NCBI GenBank assembly: GCA_965242615.1
Contig: CBDESR010000005.1
Coordinates: 1,116,001 to 1,180,000 of the forward strand
Length of the DNA: 64,000 bases
Origin: CBDBCU01 sp965242615
Lineage (GTDB): Bacteria > Chloroflexota > Dehalococcoidia > Lucifugimonadales > UBA3495
Direction: 5' to 3'
Shown here: one piece after another, positions 32,037-39,740 of the stretch
How positions within the stretch are numbered: position 1 is the first letter of the stretch
Layout of the letters: every line of letters starts with the position of its first letter
Program-made: the position numbers and the translations under genes
Notes under the pieces: model-generated
The model's input: only the letters and a program-made list of their open reading frames with translations
Database searches by the model: none
What the model was told of the DNA's origin: nothing

Positions 32037-32900
32037 ATGGCCGTAATTTCGCAAATGGGTGATGTGATTGTTCGGGTTCCTCTAGATGTGCCAGTCGCGT
32101 CGCCGCGTGATGCGGACTCGCTCGTCCTTGGCCCGAGCATCCGGTCGCCTTTGCGTTACCCCGGCGGCAAATCGCGGGCCGTCAAGCGGATAATCAGTTA
32201 TTTTCCTGACGGACTCGACACCTTGGCATCGCCTTTCCTTGGGGGCGGCTCTGTAGAGTTGGCCTGCGTATCCAGTGGCATCCGTGTCTATGGCTACGAC
32301 GCCTTTGCGCCGTTGGTCAACTTCTGGCAGGCAGCACTGGAAAATTCGAAGGAGGTTGCCAGGGTAGTACGGCTCTATCATCCGCTAAGCCGGACACAGT
32401 TTTACGCCTTGCAAAAGCGTTTTTTCTCGCTCACAGACCGGGTAGAGCAAGCGGCGACGTTTTTCGCCCTTAATCGGTCATCGTACTCTGGCACTACATT
32501 GAGTGGCGGTATGTCCCCCGATCATCCAAGGTTCACGCCGAGTGCTATTGACCGCTTGGCGGAGTTCGAAGCGGGACTCTTGAAAGTCGAATGTGCGGAC
32601 TTCAAGGACAGCCTTGCCCGTCATCCCAATGATTTCCTATACCTAGATCCGCCTTACGCCAATGGCGGGAAATTGTATGGGGAGCGTGGGGATATGCACG
32701 AAGGCTTCGACCATAGCGGACTCGCGGACATCCTACGAACACGAGACGGTTGGGTACTGTCTTACAACGATTGTGAGATGGTAAGAGACTTGTACCCCGG
32801 GTATGTATTCATTACGCCTGAGTGGACTTATGGCATGAGCTCGAACAAAGAGTCCAACGAGGCGTTGATCCTGAGTAAGGACATTGGACGTGCAGCATGA
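32037..32900 (+). CDS. D12-class DNA N6-adenine methyltransferase
   Basis: A Dam/D12-class enzyme of 287 residues that methylates adenine in a short DNA site. It shows the N-terminal LRYPGGKSRAVKRI box, motif I as LASPFLGGGSVELACVS, and the catalytic DFLYLDPPYANGG near residue 200. Class alpha order (I before IV) distinguishes it from the beta-class fusions at 23.6-26.7 kb. The stop overlaps the ATG of a HaeIII-like endonuclease by four bases, making a classic type II pair. Third-position G+C is visibly lower than in the flanking genes, consistent with acquisition by transfer. The exact start is uncertain; the ATG at 32037 follows AAGGA. Confidence 0.88.
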   Translation: MAVISQMGDVIVRVPLDVPVASPRDADSLVLGPSIRSPLRYPGGKSRAVKRIISYFPDGLDTLASPFLGGGSVELACVSSGIRVYGYDAFAPLVNFWQAALENSKEVARVVRLYHPLSRTQFYALQKRFFSLTDRVEQAATFFALNRSSYSGTTLSGGMSPDHPRFTPSAIDRLAEFEAGLLKVECADFKDSLARHPNDFLYLDPPYANGGKLYGERGDMHEGFDHSGLADILRTRDGWVLSYNDCEMVRDLYPGYVFITPEWTYGMSSNKESNEALILSKDIGRAA

Positions 32901-33784
32901 TTATGACCGCTCGTGGTAAAGCGTTTGAGTACGCCCTTGCCCGACAAATCAGCATTTTGACTCGCAGTCAATTGCAGCGGGATGATACGGCCGCTTTGGC
33001 TGAGCTCTCCTACCGTCAGAGCGGCGACGTCGCCGCAATGGATCGGGCTGCAAGTGAAGCCATCATGTTCCTGCAAGCTGTCGACGGTCGGTTTGATAAT
33101 ACGGCACTGGTCCGTATTCAGCCTGATCAGAGGGGGCAGGCTGGGGATGTTCGGGACGTGGTGGCATTCCTCAATGACGGCAGAGAGATAGGATTGTCTG
33201 CCAAGCGGAACAACCAAGCGGCCAAACACTCCCGCCTCTCTGGTACTATCGACTTCGGTAGCAGTTGGGCAGATTGCCCGGTCAGTCAGAGGTACTGGGA
33301 AACCGTTAGGCCAGTCTTTGCGACCATGGAGCAGATGAGAGATCAAGGTATCCTGTTCCGGAACGTGCAAGACAAGGTGGAGAGGTTTTACCTACCCGTG
33401 CTTGCCGCCTTCGAGGACGAATTCGTAAGACTGTGCCAAGGGGAGCCTCGGTTCGTCAGGCGAGTCTTTCAGTACCTTGTGGGGAGGAATGACTTCTATA
33501 AGGTACTTTGGCAACGAGACCACGTCGGTGTCCAATCATACAACATCAACGGAACTCTAGGTTGGGGCGGCCGGTGGAATATCCCCGCCGCGATTGACCA
33601 AGTTCGCTTCAAGCCGGGATCCAGGAATACTCTGCTAGTGAATTTCGCTGGCGGCTGGCAGATGTCATTCAGGATTCATAATGCTCGTTTAATGGTAGAA
33701 CCGTCTCTAAAATTCGACGTCCAGTTCGTGGCCCTTCCTGTCGCTGTTGCCACAAACCAAATTCCACTTGGAGACCAAGGATAG
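32897..33784 (+). CDS. HaeIII-family type II restriction endonuclease
   Basis: A 295-residue protein. The central region IQPDQRGQAGDVRDVVAFL, then EIGLSAKRNNQAAKHSRLS and DFGSSWADCPVSQRYWE, matches the conserved core of the HaeIII/NgoPII-type endonuclease family as I know it: GDVRDV, then a strand EIGLSxKxN, then KHSRLS and DFG..W. A C-terminal NFAGGWQMSFRIHNARLMVE and KFDVQFVALP also fit. The D-V-R-D and E-x-G-x-S-x-K residues would form a PD-(D/E)xK-like site. HaeIII itself cuts GGCC and is paired with a C5-cytosine methylase, but here the partner is an adenine methylase, so the recognition site must differ. It overlaps that gene by four bases. Confidence 0.78.
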   Translation: MIMTARGKAFEYALARQISILTRSQLQRDDTAALAELSYRQSGDVAAMDRAASEAIMFLQAVDGRFDNTALVRIQPDQRGQAGDVRDVVAFLNDGREIGLSAKRNNQAAKHSRLSGTIDFGSSWADCPVSQRYWETVRPVFATMEQMRDQGILFRNVQDKVERFYLPVLAAFEDEFVRLCQGEPRFVRRVFQYLVGRNDFYKVLWQRDHVGVQSYNINGTLGWGGRWNIPAAIDQVRFKPGSRNTLLVNFAGGWQMSFRIHNARLMVEPSLKFDVQFVALPVAVATNQIPLGDQG

Positions 33785-33975
33785 GGTTCTCCCAGTGTGG
33801 GCTTGGTGTGTTCGAAATCACTTTCGCCTGCGTTAATCGCACTCTGCCAGCTGAACCACATCCGGGAAGGAAATGCTGAATAGCAGCCCAATGAAATATC
33901 CTGATATGCCTAACCCGCCCGACTATTGCCCTTTCCCGCCGCTTGCCCTACAATGCCCGCACAGGAGAAACTGCT

Positions 33976-34806
33976 ATGCCCGGCTTTACCCACCCGGAAT
34001 ATCTGATTGAACCGGCGGAACTGCAAGCCAACCTGGCCGCGCCGGGCTTGGTTATTGTGGACTTGGACGCGGCCGCCGGCTACCAGCGGGGGCATATCCC
34101 CGGCGCGGTTCATCTGCCCGACAACTACGAGCGCAATCCGGTTACCGGCTGGGTTAATACCCTGCCGGCGGATAGGTTCGCCGCCGTTTGCCAAAGTTTG
34201 GGCATTGGCGACGCTACGCCGGTAGTCGCCTATGATAACAATATGAGCCTCTACGCCGCCCGTTTCTGGTGGACGCTGAACTACTACGGCCATCGCAATG
34301 TCCGGGTGCTGAACGGCGGCTGGCGGGTTTGGGTGGCCGCCGGCGGCTCGGTCAGCTTCGAGCCGCCGCCGGCCGTTGCCGCTGAACCGGTCTTTACGCC
34401 CCAAGTTGAACCGTCTTTGCTGGTCGGCATCGACGCCGTCAAAGCCGGCTGTAATCTGGATGATACGGTAATCTGGGACACCCGTAGCGCGGGGGAGTAT
34501 TCCGGGGCCGTCAACCGGGGCAACCGGCGGGCCGGACATATTGCCGGCGCCGTTCATCTCGACTGGCTGGAGTTGATGGACCGGGAAACCCACCGCTTTA
34601 AGCCCTCGGCGGAACTGCGGCGGATTCTCGACGCTAAGGGCATCACCCCGGACAAAGCCGTATTTGCCTATTGACAAGCCGGCCTCCGTGCGGCGCACGG
34701 CGTTTTTGTCCTGAACCTGCTGGGCTACGGGGATGCCCGCAACTATGATGCATCAATGTTCGAGTGGGCCAACCGGGACGATACGCCGATGGCGACAGTC
34801 CGCTGA
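33976..34806 (+). CDS. rhodanese-type sulfurtransferase, putative selenoprotein (first paralogue)
   Basis: Two-domain thiosulfate/mercaptopyruvate-type sulfurtransferase, 276 residues if the TGA at 34672-34674 is read as selenocysteine (residue 233). The N-terminal rhodanese domain (VIVDLDAAAGYQRGHIPGAV) is the inactive half. The second domain (IWDTRSAGEYSG..GHIAGAVHLDW) leads into VFAY-U-QAGLRAAHGVFV and NYDASMFEWANRDDTPM before a TGA at 34804. In ordinary homologues the position of U is the catalytic cysteine (YCQ.G.RAAH). Coding similarity continues for 44 residues past the TGA, and the tandem paralogue has the same arrangement. The start ATG at 33976 has AGGAGAA upstream. Selenium would make a more reactive persulfide-type nucleophile; the physiological acceptor is unknown. 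Confidence 0.8.
34686..34700 (+). promoter_or_regulatory. candidate bacterial SECIS hairpin, first rhodanese
   Basis: CCGTGC-GGC-GCACGG, a perfect 6-bp stem with a GGC loop. The loop begins 18 bases after the TGA, within the 16-37 base window known for bacterial SECIS elements with G in the apical loop. The same 15 bases occur at the same distance in the second gene. Confidence 0.6.
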
Positions 34807-34854
34807 TTCCCAACCGGTCGCTCCGGTTCAGCAATGCAAACCAAGGGAGGAACT

Positions 34855-35685
34855 ATGACTACGACCGAGGGCTTTGCCCATCCGGAGTTTCTGGTCGACG
34901 CCGCTTGGCTCGCCGCCCACCTGGACGACCCCAATGTGGTAGTAGTCGATGGCGATGTCGAAGCCGGCTATCTGCGCGGCCACATCCCCGGCGCGGTACT
35001 GGTGCCGGACAACTACGAAAAGGACCCGGCTACCGGCCGCGTCCATATCCTGCCCCCGGACGGGTTCGCCGCAATGTGCCAAAACCTGGGCATTGGCGAC
35101 GATACGCTGGTGGTGGCCTACGACAACAATCAGAGCCTGTACGCCGCCCGGCTGTGGTGGGCGTTGAACTACTACGGCCATTCCAATGTCAAGGTATTGG
35201 ATGGCGGTTGGCGGCAGTGGGTAGCCGAGGGGCGGCCGGTGAGCTTTGACCGCCCGCCGCCGCGGAGCGGGGCAACTTTTACGCCGCGGGCGGACGAGTC
35301 CATTATGGTTCGGGCGGACGAACTGAAAGCCGCCTGCGCCCTCTCCGACGCCCTGATTTGGGATGTGCGGAGCGACGGGGAATATACCGGCGCCAACGAC
35401 CGGGGCAACCAGCGGGCCGGCCATATTCCCGGTGCCGTCCACCTCGAGTGGTTCAATGTGATGGAGCGGGACAGCCACCGGTTCAAGCCGGCCGCGGAAA
35501 TCCGCCAACTGCTGATTCAGCACGGCATCACCCCGGACAAAGCGGTCTTTGCCTATTGACAAGGCGGCATCCGTGCGGCGCACGGCACCTTCCTGCTCAA
35601 AATGCTGGGCTACGACCGGGCCAAAAACTACGACGCCTCGATGGGCGAATGGGCCAACCGGGCGGATACGCCCCTGGAAGTTTAA
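34855..35685 (+). CDS. rhodanese-type sulfurtransferase, putative selenoprotein (second paralogue)
   Basis: Tandem paralogue of the preceding gene, again 276 residues with selenocysteine (residue 235) encoded by TGA at 35557-35559. N-terminal domain: VVVDGDVEAGYLRGHIPGAV. Second domain: LIWDVRSDGEYTGANDRG and AGHIPGAVHLEW, then VFAY-U-QGGIRAAHGTFLL and NYDASMGEWANRADTPLEV, ending at TAA. GGGAGG precedes the ATG at 34855; the gap from the first gene is 48 bases, so they are cotranscribed, and a strong terminator follows. Read without recoding, each product would end one residue before its catalytic residue and lose the active-site loop. That two copies would decay at the same codon while keeping the downstream frame is very unlikely. 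Confidence 0.8.
35571..35585 (+). promoter_or_regulatory. candidate bacterial SECIS hairpin, second rhodanese
   Basis: CCGTGC-GGC-GCACGG, identical to the hairpin in the first gene, with the loop 18 bases after the TGA. Flanking codons differ between the paralogues, but these do not. Confidence 0.6.
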
Positions 35686-35725
35686 GGTCAGCCGTTTAGT
35701 AGCGGCCGTTTCAGTCGCAAAAACC

Positions 35726-35763
35726 CAGCCCCCGGATACAGCATCCGGGGGCTGATTGTTTTG
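35726..35763 (+). terminator. intrinsic terminator after the rhodanese pair
   Basis: CAGCCCCCGGAT and ATCCGGGGGCTG around ACAGC, followed by ATTGTTTTG, about 40 bases after the second stop. Confidence 0.88.
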
Positions 35764-35798
35764 CCAAGCCGGCGGGGAAAGACCCGCCGCAATAGCGG

Positions 35799-36395
35799 CT
35801 AGTTGCCGCTATCCGGCCGCAGTTGGGCTAACTGCTCCGGGGAAACCACATGGGACAGGATAAAGTAAGCCACATCCCGGCGCATCGGGTCTTCGAGATC
35901 GCACTCCCGCAGGTAGCCGAAATCCGGGTAGAACTCCTCCAGCATTTTCTTGACCCGCGGCGGCCCGTGCCGCGAAGCCACCAGATACTCGACGCTGCCC
36001 GGGTCTCGGCCCATCTGCGTCTGCTCGGCTTCGGCAATAGACAACTCGGCTTCGTAGTCCACCCGGTCCACAATGGACAGGTGTTCCATGGCGTCCTTCC
36101 GGCAGGTCTCAATCTCCTTGAACAGGTTATAGAGACCCGACACCATAGTCGAGATTTCCTCGAGCATCTGGGGAACGCGCTCCTGCTTGGCCGTCGCGGC
36201 GTTCATTTTCCGCTGGGCCTCTTCCATGGCGCCCTTTTTGGCCCGATCCCAGGCGTGCTGCCGCTGCGCCCAAGCCAGTTCCTGCCGCAAAGCCGGGGCC
36301 TCCATCGCCAGGGAACCCAACTCCCGAACCTTGCTCTCCGCTTCCTCCGCCTGCCGCAGGCGTTCCTGAAGTTCCATACTCACGCGAGTAACCAT
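35799..36395 (-). CDS. coiled-coil hypothetical protein
   Basis: A 198-residue protein with a long heptad-rich, Glu/Ala/Arg-rich helix over about residues 5-110 (ELQERLRQAEEAESKVRELG). A shorter C-terminal part contains FYPDFGYLRECDLEDPMRR and VAYFILSHVVSPEQL. There are no membrane spans or known enzymatic motifs. It is likely a dimeric coiled-coil protein. It stands alone, convergent with the rhodanese genes, with a 0.7-kb repeat-containing gap upstream. I do not recognise the family. Confidence 0.65.
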   Translation of the reverse strand: MVTRVSMELQERLRQAEEAESKVRELGSLAMEAPALRQELAWAQRQHAWDRAKKGAMEEAQRKMNAATAKQERVPQMLEEISTMVSGLYNLFKEIETCRKDAMEHLSIVDRVDYEAELSIAEAEQTQMGRDPGSVEYLVASRHGPPRVKKMLEEFYPDFGYLRECDLEDPMRRDVAYFILSHVVSPEQLAQLRPDSGN

Positions 36396-36967
36396 AACTG
36401 CGTCTCCTTACTGCGTATTGGATTGAAAAGTCTGACGCCCCGCCACCGCCGACCGGAGCCGGCACTTGGCAAGGGGACGCCGGCTTGGGGGCAAGGCATC
36501 GCCCAGCCCGCGCCGGAAATTGTCCCCCGGGACGCCCTTTCCCCGGTAATCCCGTTGACGCCGGGAAGTAAGGAGCGGTTTTGAGCTTTGGCGGCGGCTG
36601 CCGACTACGCCCCGCTAATAATGAGCTGCCGGCAATGAATATGGAAAAAAGATAATTGCTGTTGCGCCGTACCGCTTAAACTCGCTAATCGTTCCTCGTC
36701 CCCCAAGCGCCTGATACCAAGGGACGGGCCAACCGGCCAAATCAGTTACTGACTGCTCACCTCCTTAAACCATATTCCCCACCGGCAGCCATTGCCGCCA
36801 TCCACCCCACCAAAATACGCTTGCTGCTGCGGCCATTCATCCCGCCGCCCGCCCCGACTGCTTTGAGGTGCGACTATTTAAGCCCTGAACAACGCAAAGC
36901 TGCAAGGCAATTAAAGAGCGAAAATTGGGGAATTTTGCAGGAAAAGGGAAAGGGGATAGCCCCCAAG
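36396..36967. other. intergenic stretch without a recognised gene
   Basis: No convincing frame is present on either strand. On the minus strand near 36763 there is a strong AAGGAGGTGAG followed only by short frames ending within 16 codons. CGGCAGCCGCCGCCAAAGC-type complementarity near 36590 is weak. Part of this sequence may be the promoter and leader of the coiled-coil gene. Confidence 0.4.
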
Positions 36968-37085
36968 TCTATCGCTTACAGAAACCGTCATTCCCACGAA
37001 AGTGGGAATCCAGATATGCCGGGGACTCTGGATTCCCGTTTTCACGGGAATGACGATAAGTAAGCCGCTAGGTATATGCGATAGC
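36968..37085. repeat. composite repeat with two family 1 palindromes
   Basis: Two palindromes (36986-37013 and 37028-37055) in opposite orientation around a 14-base centre. They are flanked by CTATCGCTTAC on the left and GTAAGCCGCTAGGTATATGC plus GATAGC on the right, which are partly inverted. The same composite occurs at 49248-49364, so it behaves like a small mobile repeat of about 118 bases. Confidence 0.75.
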
Positions 37086-37110
37086 CCTGGGATGTCTCCC
37101 CCCAACCGGG

Positions 37111-37839
37111 TTAAGGGTAAGGCACAATAAAGGTTGACACCGCCGCCTCGACCGCTTGAGCCTTCTGGACTTCGTTCAGGCTGGCCGTAATCACGGCCGG
37201 CTTGACCACGCCCCCGGTAACCGCAGCCATAATATCGGCCCGGCGCCGGGCCCGCACAATGTCAACTTCCTCGGCCGTAATCGACACCTCAATTACCGCG
37301 TGCCGGTTGTCGTTATCGGAGATGATGATGTCCGCGGTCAGCAGGTCATCCTCATCCTCCTCGGAAAGGTCGCCGCGCTCCAGCGCCCGAGCAATGACGC
37401 TGTTCAACTGCGGCGCAACCAAGCCATCCTGGGTCAGAGCCAAGTAGGAATTTCCCATTCCCAGCCGGCGGCGCACCCGGCTCAAGGCTTTGGTGCGGAC
37501 GCCCCGCTCGTACTCGCGGCCTTCCAGGTTGCCCAAGCGGCCCTCCACCCGGCTCATCCGGGCTTCGAAGCTGTTCAGGTCCGCCCGGAACAGGGCCAGC
37601 AGTTCGTTAGTCCGCGCCAGCTGCTCCCCGTGTTGGGCCAACAGTTCCCGCTGTTGCGCCAACTCCTCCCGGACCAGCCGGTTATTCTCCTCGGTTACCC
37701 GCACGAACTCGTCGAACCGAGCCGGCAAGTTCAGCGCATCCTCCCCCAGCACAATGCCCCGAATGGCGTCCGCCCATTCCGGTTGTTCCCGCAGGATGCG
37801 GGCCAAGTCAGCGATGTTGTTGATAGTTTGCGTCGTCAT
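37111..37839 (-). CDS. coiled-coil protein with predicted PD-(D/E)xK-like C-terminal domain
   Basis: A 242-residue protein. An N-terminal segment RILREQPEWADAIRGIVLG is followed by a coiled coil of about 60 residues (EENNRLVREELAQQRELLAQ). The C-terminal globular domain has LLTADIIISDNDNRHAVIEV then SITAEEVDIVRARRRADIM, matching D-x(n)-E-x-S with a following helix, as in DUF3782-type nuclease-like proteins. The same layout and C-terminal pattern recur in the gene at 39741-40604. The lysine of a classic ExK is replaced by serine, so catalysis is uncertain. It stands alone behind its own upstream region. Confidence 0.6.
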   Translation of the reverse strand: MTTQTINNIADLARILREQPEWADAIRGIVLGEDALNLPARFDEFVRVTEENNRLVREELAQQRELLAQHGEQLARTNELLALFRADLNSFEARMSRVEGRLGNLEGREYERGVRTKALSRVRRRLGMGNSYLALTQDGLVAPQLNSVIARALERGDLSEEDEDDLLTADIIISDNDNRHAVIEVSITAEEVDIVRARRRADIMAAVTGGVVKPAVITASLNEVQKAQAVEAAVSTFIVPYP

Positions 37840-37951
37840 AAGGGCATTGTACCATTTCGGGCAATGGGGCGCAACCTTGTCCCCGGGAGTCGGGTAAGAA
37901 ATTCCCTCTTGCTTGTGATTCCGTTATCTAACCCACCGAAGCAGGGTGATG

Positions 37952-38389
37952 TTATGCAGCGTCAACTGGCTGGTCAAAGTCAGCGGCGTAAGGTTTCAAG
38001 TCCAGCACCGGGGAGCCGTCTTGGGCGTCGAGGCCGCTGACGGTGAGGATGTTGTCGGCAATGGCTTGGATTTGGGCGACGGTGTCGGCAATGGGATTGG
38101 GGCGGTATTGGCTGCGGGTGGCAAAGACGCCGCGGATGGGGTTTTGCGGGTTGTGCCCGGGATGGAGTTGCAGTTGGTAGTCGGCGGCCCGGTGCAGGTG
38201 AAAGAGGACCAGAATGGACTGGCCGGCGGTCAAGCCCAGCAGTCCCGGCGCCAGTTCCGGGCGCAGGATGATGCGGGAAGGCCGGGCGCGCATTTCGTCG
38301 GAGGGAGCATAGCCGGCAAACTCGCTTTCCACATATCCGATGGGAGTAAAGGTTGCCGGCGAATCCGGCGTCCGGGCGGCGGCGTTCAT
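37952..38389 (-). CDS. trmO: tRNA (N6-threonylcarbamoyladenosine(37)-N6)-methyltransferase TrmO-like
   Basis: A 145-residue protein of the TsaA/YaeB (TrmO) family, which adds a methyl group to t6A37 of certain tRNAs using SAM. Motifs are FTPIGYVESEFAGYAPSDEM near the N-terminus, then ILVLFHLHRA, the central GVFATRSQYRPNPIADTVAQ, and the late VLDLKPYAADFD. The start is at the ATG at 38389, preceded by GGGGGAAAG; a TTG 18 bases upstream is less likely. It is transcribed together with or just downstream of the retropepsin-like gene (42-base gap). Confidence 0.82.
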   Translation of the reverse strand: MNAAARTPDSPATFTPIGYVESEFAGYAPSDEMRARPSRIILRPELAPGLLGLTAGQSILVLFHLHRAADYQLQLHPGHNPQNPIRGVFATRSQYRPNPIADTVAQIQAIADNILTVSGLDAQDGSPVLDLKPYAADFDQPVDAA

Positions 38390-38431
38390 CACTCTTTCCC
38401 CCCGCAAAGGGCTAAAAGCCGGCCGCCGGCT

Positions 38432-38809
38432 TTACCGGGGATTAAAGCCGCGGAGCCGCACATAGGGCATCCGTTTCAGGGTCTGATTAACCGGGTCAAC
38501 CTCGACGCCGATGGATTCCAGTGCGGTTACGCCCAGGAGCGGCTCGGCGTTATCGTCGCCCATCACGATGGCAACTCCGGTGAGGCCGCCCATAAACTCC
38601 ACCCGGCCGACGGTGATGTCCATACTGATCCGGCGGCCATCGGCCAAGCTATACTCCCGCTGCCCTTCCGGGACCAAGCCAATGGCTTCCAGGTGTTTGC
38701 GGGGCACCAAGCAGTCGGTAGCGCCGGTATCGACGAGGAATTCTCCTTCCCAAGTGCGGTGGGGTTCGGCGGGATTTTTGACGGTAACGGTTACATGGGT
38801 TGCGCCCAT
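38432..38809 (-). CDS. retropepsin-like aspartic protease domain protein
   Basis: The start is set at the ATG at 38809, with GGAGG eight bases upstream, giving 125 residues. The active-site strand is GEFLVDTGATDCLVPRKHLE, and AEPLLGVTALESIGVEVDP gives the usual hydrophobic-G-hydrophobic C-terminal element. An IGLVPEGQREYSLADGR flap-like region lies between them. Single-domain enzymes of this type act as dimers. It has no signal peptide. The protein is unrelated in detail to the retropepsin-like gene at 12452, and the neighbours differ, so the two probably have separate roles. Confidence 0.78.
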   Translation of the reverse strand: MGATHVTVTVKNPAEPHRTWEGEFLVDTGATDCLVPRKHLEAIGLVPEGQREYSLADGRRISMDITVGRVEFMGGLTGVAIVMGDDNAEPLLGVTALESIGVEVDPVNQTLKRMPYVRLRGFNPR

Positions 38810-38881
38810 AGCTGCGGCCTCCAGTTGCATTTGCCGGGAATTATACACTAAAGCAAGGGGCGGCGGCGTATGCCGGCACTG

Positions 38882-39274
38882 CTATTTTCCCCGCAAAGCT
38901 CGCTGGAAGGCGATGGCGGCGGTGAGCAGTTGGGCGATTTGCTCCGGGTCGATGTCTTGGGGAGCGGCGATTTCGAGATAGCGGACTTGCTTGCCGGCGG
39001 TAGGACCGGGTTTCAGGATGCCGTGCGGGTCGGGCAAGCGCGCCCCCTGTTCCAGCCCCAGTTTGACCCGGTCGGAGTGCAGGAAAATCGCGCCGAAGTA
39101 GCCGGCTTCCGGATGGCGGTAGCCGATGCCGCGCCAGACCGGGTAGGCCCGCTCCGTCGCGGCCGGCGCCAGGGCTTTGACCAGTTGCCGCAACTGCTCC
39201 GCTAATTGCCGCACCGACGGCGGGTAGTCGGCTAAAAGCTGTTCCGGGGTGATGCTGCTGCGTTGACGCGGCAT
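38882..39274 (-). CDS. DUF1801 (YdhG-like) family protein
   Basis: A 130-residue protein (start MPRQRSSITPEQLLADYPPS at 39274) with RQLVKALAPAATERAYPVW, then FGAIFLHSDRVKLGLEQGA and VRYLEIAAPQDIDPEQIAQL. This follows the DUF1801 pattern: an early helix pair, a central W-R-G-I-G-Y strand region, and a C-terminal helix. Relatives are called iron chaperone or YdhG-like on thin evidence, so no function is claimed. It lies between the retropepsin-like gene and a tRNA-Ser gene on the same strand. Confidence 0.65.
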   Translation of the reverse strand: MPRQRSSITPEQLLADYPPSVRQLAEQLRQLVKALAPAATERAYPVWRGIGYRHPEAGYFGAIFLHSDRVKLGLEQGARLPDPHGILKPGPTAGKQVRYLEIAAPQDIDPEQIAQLLTAAIAFQRALRGK

Positions 39275-39362
39275 TGGAATACCGGCAATGGGGGGACAGC
39301 AGTATGACGCCAAAGCCTGACGAAATGCCGCCGGTCAGATACAGAAATGGGACTAATGGAGC

Positions 39363-39454
39363 TGGCGGAGAGAGAGGGATTCGAACCCTCGAGGGACTGG
39401 TAAGCCCCTACACGATTTCCAGTCGTGCCCGTTCGTCCACTCCGGCACCTCTCC
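39363..39454 (-). tRNA. tRNA-Ser(GGA)
   Basis: On the minus strand a full cloverleaf is present: acceptor GGAGAGG pairs with TCTCTCC, the anticodon loop is CTGGAAA with anticodon GGA, there is a long variable arm typical of class II tRNAs, and the T-arm is GAGGGTTCGAATCCCTC. The discriminator base is G and CCA is encoded. Confidence 0.95.
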
Positions 39455-39540
39455 GCAACGGGGGACGCCCAGACATTATAGCGGATGGGATGGGGTGTTG
39501 TCCACCAGCCGGGAAAAGCCATAAACCATCTTTTCCCGCC

Positions 39541-39735
39541 CGCTAAATCAACCCCTTCCCCCGCAGGATGGCAATGTAATCCTCCAGCCCCAAAGTGCAG
39601 CGGATGGCGGCGCGCAACTGCCGGTTATAAAGTTCAAGGCGCCTTGAGGGGGGTGATGTGGTCTGCCCGGTAAAAGGAAAGGGACAGTAGCCCCCTGTCG
39701 CGGTCCCGGCGGGGTCGGAATGTGAAGTAAGTCTG
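39541..39735 (-). pseudogene. decayed HNH-like fragment
   Basis: The minus strand encodes TYFTFRPRRDRDRGLLSLSF and YRADHITPLKAP before a stop, then LYNRQLRAAIRCTLGLEDYI. The ADHITPL string resembles the core of an HNH nuclease, but the cysteine pairs and the remainder are missing. It may be the tail of a degraded intron- or element-encoded protein. The call is tentative. Confidence 0.25.
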
Positions 39736-39740
39736 CTGCT

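Noticed and set aside
33795..33870. Possible tRNA on the minus strand (GTGGTTCAGCTGGCAGAGTG and a TTTCGAA loop)
   Set aside because: The D-arm-like and T-arm-like strings are present, but no anticodon arm or matching acceptor stem can be drawn. At best it is a decayed tRNA fragment.
36750..36790. Small gene after the strong AAGGAGGTGAG on the minus strand
   Set aside because: Following starts (GTG, TTG) meet stops within 5-16 codons, and nothing conserved is encoded.
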